Positions 57,604 through 64,000 of a DNA stretch of 64,000 nucleotides are shown here, in pieces. The stretch is from Termitomyces sp. T153 (Eukaryota; Basidiomycota; Agaricomycetes; Agaricales; Lyophyllaceae). Position 1 is the first letter of the stretch; the number at the start of each line of letters is the position of its first letter. The stretch is from positions 992,001 to 1,056,000 of the forward strand of contig JACKQL020000005.1 in NCBI GenBank assembly GCA_018296165.2. Direction: 5' to 3'. The notes under the pieces are model-generated. The model had not been told where the DNA came from and searched no databases. It saw only the letters and a list, made by a program, of their open reading frames with translations. Position numbers and translations under genes: made by a program.

Positions 57604-57964
57604 ATGAATGTGCTGTTTCCATTTGAGGTGGTGTAAAATCAGTGTGTGTACTCTTATGAACTTATGAATTGCCAAAGAACATAATTTATGCCATATGGCT
57701 ACCTTTTTATCAGCATAGGCTTGGAGACCTTTTTTCCTGGTTAACATGGCCCTTTAAGGCTAGATTTCTATCTGCTTGAGGAATAGCAAATGGTCTACTC
57801 CATTTTATTGGCAACAAGCTGACATTCTTCTGTCCACCTATTCTGTTGTGCTCTTGTGCAGAGTTAGTACACCTAGTTGACTGGCCAGATTGGTGTACTG
57901 GTGAAGCAATAGTGAAGCAAATATGAATATGATATTAGAAAATTGATGTTACAGCAGTAGATGA
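57604..57964. other. Unassigned AT-rich stretch
   Basis: 360 bp with no gene or known repeat. It is the left part of whatever sequence the next solo LTR inserted into; it continues at 59042. Confidence 0.3.
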
Positions 57965-59046
57965 TGTCATGACCCACTCCCACACCTCTGGACCTCCCTC
58001 CAGATCACCCCGTCTCCCCATAGCACTTCCCAACATTCTCTCAACTCACCCCAACCTTTGTTGATCCATGGTGCCCACCCCAGCTAACTCCAACACTTTT
58101 TTGGCAAATCTTAACAACCTCCTGGCAAACCCCAACACATCCCTTGTGGGCCTCCTCGGCTCTCCCTCTCACTTACAAGGCCCTCACACCTCTCTGACAC
58201 TTCTCCTGGCCCAGACATACATCACTCGGCCACCTCCATGACCTATATGACCAACTCCACAACTTACATGACTACTCCAGAGTTCCCTGACAACTGCAGG
58301 ATGGACCACATTTCCATCAGAATATCACTGTGGCCTGCCCTCCAATCAGGACCAACACTCATCCACCCTGTGGGGCTCTGATGAGCCCTGCCATTGCAAC
58401 CTCAACCCCCAGAGAAGGTCCAGTAGTCAGTATATCAAGACGTGGAGTAGCATTTGTTACCTTAGTCTTGATATTACATTAACTGGTTACTTGTGTCTCA
58501 TGTTTCTTTCTGTTTCATCTTCTTTTCTATTTTTAGTCTTGAATCTATCTCTTTCCTCAGTTCTGTCTCATCTCATCTTTGTCTTGTCTCGACTGTCTCT
58601 GTTCCTTTTATCTCTCCTAAGTCCCCTTCATCTCTGACATCATTACAAACTCCATGCATATGCTACAACCTTCAAACATTCTTATGGCAACTCCAGATCT
58701 TGCCCTACACTCAGCCCCAAAACCCATCAGTCTTGATTGATCCCCCATCAAACTCTGGCTCTGCTCCCATCACTTGCAAAGCCTCTGCTTGCCCCACAGT
58801 CTATTTACACATCTACAAACTTGTTCCTGACACCCACCCAAGCCCAACATTTAATATACTTGGTCTTAGACTTCCCCAGACCACTCCAGACTTGCTTGGG
58901 CTGATCCTCCTGACTTCCCCTTGCAAGTCCCTATAGACTGCACCCACTCCGGAGCACTAGTTTATAAGCACAGGACATTGTGTCTGCCTAGTAAGAACTT
59001 GCCCAGTGTAGCTGAGCCCCCATAGTCAGCAGAACCTGACAGATGG
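57960..59046 (+). mobile_element. Solo LTR of family LTR-D, opposite orientation (57965-59041)
   Basis: 1077 bp, TGTCATGACCC to AACCTGACA on plus, the reverse of the 47756 copy. The duplication is GATGA (57960-57964) versus GATGG (59042-59046), one transition. The plus frame at 58493-58936 crosses LTR sequence and is not taken as a gene. Confidence 0.88.
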
Positions 59047-59578
59047 AAATGACAGTGGGCTAACAGTTATGGGAGCAGTAAATAGATATACCATCATGGA
59101 AGTGGTGGATGGATATACCATAAGCAGGCAAATAGAGGATGAATGAATGCATATGTCAGCAGCAAGCAGATATGTGAACAACTAAGCAACTTACACAGAT
59201 TTGCTTAGCATATCTCACAAACATTTATTCTTGATGATCTAGGAATATTTGGAATACATATAGATGTGCTTGTAGCTAGATCCACTTTCTGTAGGACATG
59301 ATATTTTTTGTCAAACATGGGATCTTCACCTAATTGCATAAGAGCACTGCAACATATTCCATAGGCCTATACTTTGATGGAAATGGATGCCTGAATTTTG
59401 TCAATTGATGGCTTAGCTCATGTTTTGACACTTTTGCTTGGAGCAGCCTAGACAACAGGAGAATACATGAAAGTTTTTTTGTAAATGAGTTCTTGGAGTG
59501 CTTGGATATGCCTTTCAATTTGAAGCAAACACAATTGCCATTCAATATTGAACAGTTCTGAGCAATTTCCAGCAATGG
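59047..59578. other. Unassigned stretch, possibly Helitron H3 interior
   Basis: AT-rich with no recognisable protein. Because a Helitron 3' end in plus orientation follows, this may be its interior. I could not find the 5' end. Confidence 0.35.
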
Positions 59579-59832
59579 TTGAAAACAAAGTGAGGTTGGG
59601 TCTGGGACTTAGCATTGAGTTGGAAATACAAGGACCTAACCAAACAAAGTGAGGTTGGGTCTGGAACTTAGCATTGAGTTTGAAATACAAAGACCTAACC
59701 AAACAAAGTGAGGTTGGATCTGGGACTAAGCATTCAGTAGAATATTGAGGACCTAACCAAACAAAGTGAGGTTGGATCTGGGATGAAGCAAGAGCTACAG
59801 GCCCATGCCAAAGGCATGGACCATAGCTTGTG
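59579..59832 (+). mobile_element. Helitron H3 3' terminus: tandem repeats and hairpin
   Basis: About four units of the ~58-bp repeat in reverse orientation to H1 (CAAAGTGAGGTTGGGTCTGG...), then ATGAAGCAAGAGCTACAGGC and a perfect 7-bp hairpin, CCATGCC-aaa-GGCATGG (59804-59820). The best-preserved of the three copies of this module. Confidence 0.82.
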
Positions 59833-59839
59833 TTATGTC

Positions 59840-60570
59840 ATATATCAGAAAGAGATGCTTCTTCAGCAGCAGCCAGCAAGGATCACATGGAGTTCCTGTA
59901 TGACACACTGCAGCCCCTTCTTTTGACAGTGTTAGCAAGAGGAGTGGAGCTACACTCCTATGCATGGAGGTCCCATCATGAGGTATTTCCTAGCCTTATC
60001 AACAGCATGATTTTGCCCTGACAGCATTCCTCATTGTCAGAATGATCATTGTTGTTGTTGTTATTGTTGTTTTCTTTCTGATTCATACTCAGAAAATGTG
60101 GGTGTATTTCCTCCATTTGCTTGGCTGACCTTATCAGCTAGAGTCTTGGCCTTATTGGTGCTGGCTCCAGTGAAGACAATGGACTCTGTACCAATACCTT
60201 ACCCACTTTTGATGATTGACCCACTGGGCTTGATGGACTTGTTGGGACCACCAGGGCCATTTGCACTGGTACAGCCATTGATGTTGTAGGCAGATGCATT
60301 GCTGAAATCCATTCAAAAACCTTGGATGGTGATAGAGCAAATATTTGATACACACCTGCCACTGCTGCCACTGCCTGGCCTTTGTCAGCCTCTTTAGCCT
60401 CCTTCTCCTTCTCCTGTGACTCCCTAACATACACCCATACCTTTTCCTTCAACTCCAACTGCCTTTTCATCTGACAACTTACCTGCTAAAATTCCAGGGC
60501 CTCATTGGAGAAGCTTTTTGTAGCCTCCAGGACAAGTTGTTTGTTCTTTGTCTTGAAAACTTTCTTCCAT
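59840..60570 (-). pseudogene. Decayed zinc-cluster accessory gene
   Basis: Reading minus from 60570: a Lys/Glu-rich helical stretch (KKVFKTKNKQLVLEATKSF, MKRQLELKEKVWVYV, QEKEKEAKEADKGQAVAAV), a Pro/Ser/Val-rich part to 60138, a poly-Asn run from a (TTG)n tract at about 60048-60073, and at 59950-59850 a cysteine block. This block reads C-stop-H-C-QKKGLQ-C-VIQELHVI-L-AG-C, which fits C-x2-C-x6-C-x8-(C)-x2-C with one cysteine changed. The second half has the same spacing as the accessory gene of LTR-C. Which element it came from is unclear; it ends beside Helitron H3. The call rests on spacing and is tentative. Confidence 0.42.
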
Positions 60571-60599
60571 AAAGATTTCTATGAACACTATTTGTGAGT

Positions 60600-61100
60600 G
60601 TTGCATAATATGCTACAAGTAGGCTTGCTTACCAATCCTCTAACCTATCCTTGAGATCAAACAAGTTTCTGAGAGCAGAGGCCAACACAAAGCTTTCAGT
60701 GTCATAGAGCTGTTGAAAAAGGGCCTCAGTGAAGGTAGACATGGGGTAGCAGACAGCAATGAGTTTGACATAATGGCTGCCAAAGAGGGTTGATAGATTC
60801 CAAAAAATCTGATGCTTTAATGAAATTTTGATGAAGATCAATGCCCTTCCAAGAATCTGATTTCTTATAAAAGGCTGCCAAAGAGGGTTGATAGCTTCCA
60901 AAGAATCTGATGCTTTAACAAAGAATTTGGACTGCCAAAGAAAATTGATGCTTTACAAAGAATCTGATTCCTTCTAGAAAATACTGATCCCTTCCAAAGA
61001 ATCTGATGCCTACAAAGAAGACCATTACTAATATGATGTTCTCTATTGATTTTGTTCATCTGGCATAATGCCATGTTTCTGCTCCTTAATTATCATTTCT
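60600..61100. repeat. Degenerate repeats of a CCAAAGAATCTGATG motif
   Basis: About five loose copies of GCTGCCAAAGAGGGTTGATAG and TTCCAAAGAATCTGATGCTTT between 60778 and 61012. The minus-strand frames here may be the 5' part of the decayed gene before 60570 but show no domain. Confidence 0.5.
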
Positions 61101-61600
61101 TGAATTAAAATCAATCTTCATATTACTTTTCCCACATTGCCATGTTGTGGGCTGAATCTGCTCATTAAAGTGGCTTTCTAGCTAATGATGGTATGAGCTT
61201 TGGTCATATTCCATCTTGTCAGCAGTTTTGTTGGACTCAACATTGCCCATTGCAACATATCATTTCCTTTTTCATACATCTTTTCTTTTTTGGATGGGTT
61301 AAATTACCATGCCCCATTATGCCTCTCCATTTATTTACTATTCTTTATTCTGAACCTTATTTCATGAGTACATATTGGATGTACACACACTACCCACCCT
61401 CAGCCATCTATGCTACTGCCAAAACTCTAAGGGTGAGCTACATTTACTTACTTCTACTTATCTCATTGCTAACCACACTCTGTAGACTCAATACTTGTAT
61501 TTCTCTACAAGTAATACACTCAGCTGTCCACACTACTGCCAAGACTCTAAGGACTAAATACTCATATTTCTTGGCATATTATAGGGCCCAAATTGCTTTT
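61101..61600. other. Unassigned AT-rich stretch
   Basis: Contains a plus frame (61193-61651) rich in Leu/Tyr/Ser without a recognisable family. Possible 5' LTR or leader debris of the copia fragment that follows. Confidence 0.3.
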
Positions 61601-61690
61601 TGCACTGCTGAAAATACATCCAGAGACTCAAATAAAACTTTATTACCTTGACCCACACAGCTCACTACTCTTGAAAATTGTCTACAAACT

Positions 61691-61806
61691 CTGCCCACAA
61701 CTCCCATATGTTTGCCAAAGATCTGCACTTTGATGAAATAAACTTCATCTGCCCACAACCCCCCTATGTTTGCCAAAGATCTGCACTTTGATGAAATAAA
61801 CTTCAT
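61691..61806. repeat. 58-bp tandem duplication at the start of the copia gag
   Basis: Two units starting CTGCCCACAAC and holding TTTGCCAAAGATCTGCACTT, 58 bp apart, with two or three differences. Confidence 0.9.
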
Positions 61807-62575
61807 CACATTCAAAGAAAGAATCCTGATTGCAGCACAAGCTTGCAGTACTTGCAGGTACCTGAAAGGCATGATCCCTAGGCCAGGGCTGCAGACTACA
61901 CTCCTTACTACTACTCAAACCGACTCTGACTCTGATGATGCTGCAAAACTCATGGAATGGTACTCCACCATGCTATCTATGGACAAGTGGAATAGCTGTG
62001 ATGCATGAGCAGTGGAGCTAATTATAAACAACTATAAAAACTCTATTGGCCTCAGTGTTAAGATGAACAGCACTGTGGCAGATGCATGAAAAGCACTCAC
62101 AAATATGTATGGTGCTATTTCTGACTTTGCCACAGTAGAGACAGAGAACTGTTTTCAGGCTACAAAGCTGGAGGAAAATGCTGAGTTTGCAGACCATATC
62201 AAAGACCTGCAAACAAAGTGGAACAAAGCCATAGAAAAAGGAGCACTGATCCCTGATGCCACATTCGGCTCAATCATCATTGGATTGCTTCCTGAGTCAT
62301 AGAACACCATTGTATTCAGCTTGTATGCCACTACAACATCCACTAAACTCACTGCCAGTGTGGCCATTCATTGGGAACATCTGAAGATGCAAAAGTCTGC
62401 AGGAGCATCAGTTACTGCATTACAGGCAAACACCAAAAACACCAAACCAAAGGTCATCTGCATCAACCTGAACTGTAGCAGGATAGTCACACCATCAGAA
62501 ACTGTTACTGGAATGGTGGAGGAAAAGAAGGTCAATTCCCTGCTAGCTTCAGAAACAGGAAAAGTGTGCTAGCCT
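61691..62575 (+). pseudogene. Ty1/copia gag fragment
   Basis: Plus frames give DLHFDEINFITFKERILIA, MLSMDKWNSCDA, LTNMYGAISDFATVE, FADHIKDLQTKWNKAIEKG, SIIIGLLPES and a degraded zinc-knuckle region near INLNCSRIV. This is the UBN2-type gag of copia elements. Three or more stops are present, and there is no pol; the sequence ends at the Tc1/mariner element. A 58-bp tandem duplication sits at its start. Confidence 0.82.
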
Positions 62576-62602
62576 TAATAAATAGTACTCCCACCACACC
62601 TA

Positions 62603-64000
62603 CAGTGGCTCAACAAATTGTCCCAATGTTTTATACTTTTTGAAAGATGACATTGGCATGAAGGATTGGAAGTATTTAAAATTCTGGTCAAATCATGTAA
62701 AATACTATGGCATTATAGCTACAAATTGCATTTTAGTTTATGTAATTTAAATCAAAACTGGTGGAGTAATGGCCATTTTGAAATATTCAATCATTGGAAC
62801 AGTTTTTTGAGCATCTCTAATTTTGGTATTTAGTACTTTGTATGTCCTCCATTTGCCTTGATAACTGCTTGAATCCTTCTAGGCATGCTTTCTATCAGTC
62901 TTTGGCATAGCTCTGCTAGAGTATTCCATCCCAATCCTTTGAAAACCTCTCCCACAATTCATGCACATGAGGAGGTGTTTCATACTGCCTAAGCTGCTTC
63001 TTGAGGTACTCCCAGAGGTGTTCAATAGGGTTAAGATCAGGGGATTGGGCTGGCCACCAAAGAACATTAAAGTTGTTGTTTTCAAACCACTTGTTAACCC
63101 TCTTGGAATTGTGTTTGAGGTCATTGTCCTGTTGAAAGTAGTGGGCACCCTCCTCCATCTCCAACTTTTCAAAGCTCTCCTTTGCTCCATCATCCAAGAT
63201 TTCACACTACTGTTCTGCATCCATGATCCTCACCACCTCTACCAGCTTTCCTATCCCATTCCAACCCATACAGCCCCATACCATGAGATTATTCTCTCCT
63301 CCATGTTTTACAGTAGGTGTTGTGATTTGGTTTGAAATGCCTTCTCCTTGTAACTTCCACACATACTGCTTTCTATCTGACCTAATCCTGGTAATCTTTG
63401 TCTCATCTGTCCACAACACTCTTTTCCAGTCCTCCACAGTCTAGTTCTGATGCTCTTGAGCCCATTTAAGTCATAGTTGCCAATGTCTGGCTTTGAGCAT
63501 AAGAACTTTCCTTTTTGTAGCAGACCAATACCCCTCCTCCTTTAGCACATTCTGGACAGTCTGAGGAGAGACAGGGTTGGAAATGATGTTGTTGACAAAA
63601 TTGGTGGCCAGAACAGCTGTATCAAGTCTCCCAGTTGAAATTTGTCAAACAATAATCTGTTTATCACATAGAGTAAGCTTAGCCAGATGGCCTCCAGGAT
63701 GGTTTTCCTTGTCCACCTCCAACTCTTTACCAATTCTCCCAATAGTAGACTTTCCTAGACCAGTTTTAGCCTCAATCTGACACAGAGAATATCCTTGAGC
63801 AAGGAAAGAAGCAACAGTAGAGCATTCAGAAGAAGCATGATGGTGACTGAAGATTAAGATGTGGTTCAACCAACTTGAACCTCTCCCAAATACAACCAAA
63901 CATGGTCACATGACTCTGTTGATGTTCCCAGATGCAACTTACTCTTTATTTCTGACTAAAATAGGGATAAACCTGCAAAATTAGAGATGCTCAAAAAACT
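62603..64000 (-). mobile_element. Tc1/mariner DNA transposon, right end outside the window
   Basis: The left end CAGTGGCTCAACAAATTG follows a TA target dinucleotide (62601-62602). An inverted copy of AGTTTTTTGAGCATCTCTAA, present near 62801-62820, occurs at the very right edge (from about 63981), so the terminal inverted repeats appear to be about 200 bp long and the right one is cut by the window. A transposase gene lies between on the minus strand. Confidence 0.88.
62895..63899 (-). pseudogene. Tc1/mariner transposase with a few stops
   Basis: One frame throughout, from about 63899 to 62916. An N-terminal HTH has ASFLAQGYSLCQIEAKTGLG and STIGRIGKEL. The DDE core has VLWTDETKI (first Asp), HYFQQDNDLKHNS (second Asp) and SPDLNPIEHLWEYLKKQL, where the Asp-to-Glu spacing of the DD34E type is kept. 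In-frame stops are two TGA (after QIIV and after HWQL), a TAG in place of the Trp before TVEDWKRV, and TAG codons near 63200 and 62914. The catalytic residues are intact. It would cut and paste DNA at TA sites; this copy is inactive. Confidence 0.92.

Noticed and set aside
58493..58936. Plus-strand 147-codon frame, Ser/Leu-rich
   Set aside because: Falls wholly inside an LTR-D solo LTR; pyrimidine-rich composition accounts for it.
1..64000. CRISPR arrays, tRNA or rRNA genes, bacterial operons
   Set aside because: None seen. The tandem arrays lack regular spacers, and the gene structure is eukaryotic.

Overview
The window looks like a transposon-filled stretch of a filamentous fungal genome, most likely a basidiomycete (Agaricomycotina). 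The evidence is a multi-exon membrane permease with very short introns (53-69 nt), chromodomain-type Ty3/gypsy elements, Pif1-type Helitrons, RNase H-bearing LINEs and the Zn-cluster accessory genes typical of such genomes. Only one host gene is visible: the 3' part of an amino-acid/choline-type permease at 1-2162. Its splice pattern needs two micro-exons (4 nt and 10 nt). Everything else I can interpret is mobile DNA.

Layout. 2511-17289 is one minus-strand Helitron (H1) whose RepHel gene is split by a LINE-derived insert (4248-5136) and by a chromovirus (LTR-A, 6360-13618); LTR-A itself holds a solo LTR of another family (LTR-D, 7666-8802). Directly abutting H1 head-to-tail is a 2 kb non-autonomous Helitron (H2, 17290-19305). 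From about 20.4 to 45.26 kb lies one LINE, split at 22053-41990 by a Ty3/gypsy element (LTR-B) with a perfect CTTTG target duplication. LTR-B is a mosaic of two copies with an LTR-D fragment between them, and is split at 28597-39649 by a young Ty3/gypsy element (LTR-C). 45.7-47.75 kb is a second, minus-strand LINE fragment holding an LTR-D solo LTR. 47756-57603 is a minus-strand LTR-D element with LTR-C solo LTRs inside both of its LTRs. 57965-59041 is another LTR-D solo LTR. Then come a third Helitron 3' end (59.58-59.83 kb), a decayed Zn-cluster gene (about 59.85-60.57 kb), a Ty1/copia gag fragment (61.7-62.58 kb) and a Tc1/mariner element running off the right edge.

The most interesting signals are these. 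(1) LTR-C carries a six-exon gene, antisense between pol and the 3' LTR, encoding a Cys6 zinc-cluster-like protein; LTR-D carries a different decayed gene in the same antisense position. (2) The two 999-bp LTRs of LTR-C differ at 24 sites by my hand count. All are transitions and 22 are at CpG, and six of six in-frame stops in its gag-pol are TGA at apparent CGA arginines: a clean CpG-deamination signature. (3) Two related solo LTRs carry a 66-67 nt GT...AG segment that is precisely missing from both LTRs of the full element, as if an intron in U3 had been spliced out and the spliced form copied back.

Coordinates were read by eye. Family calls rest on motifs recalled from known protein families; no database search was run.
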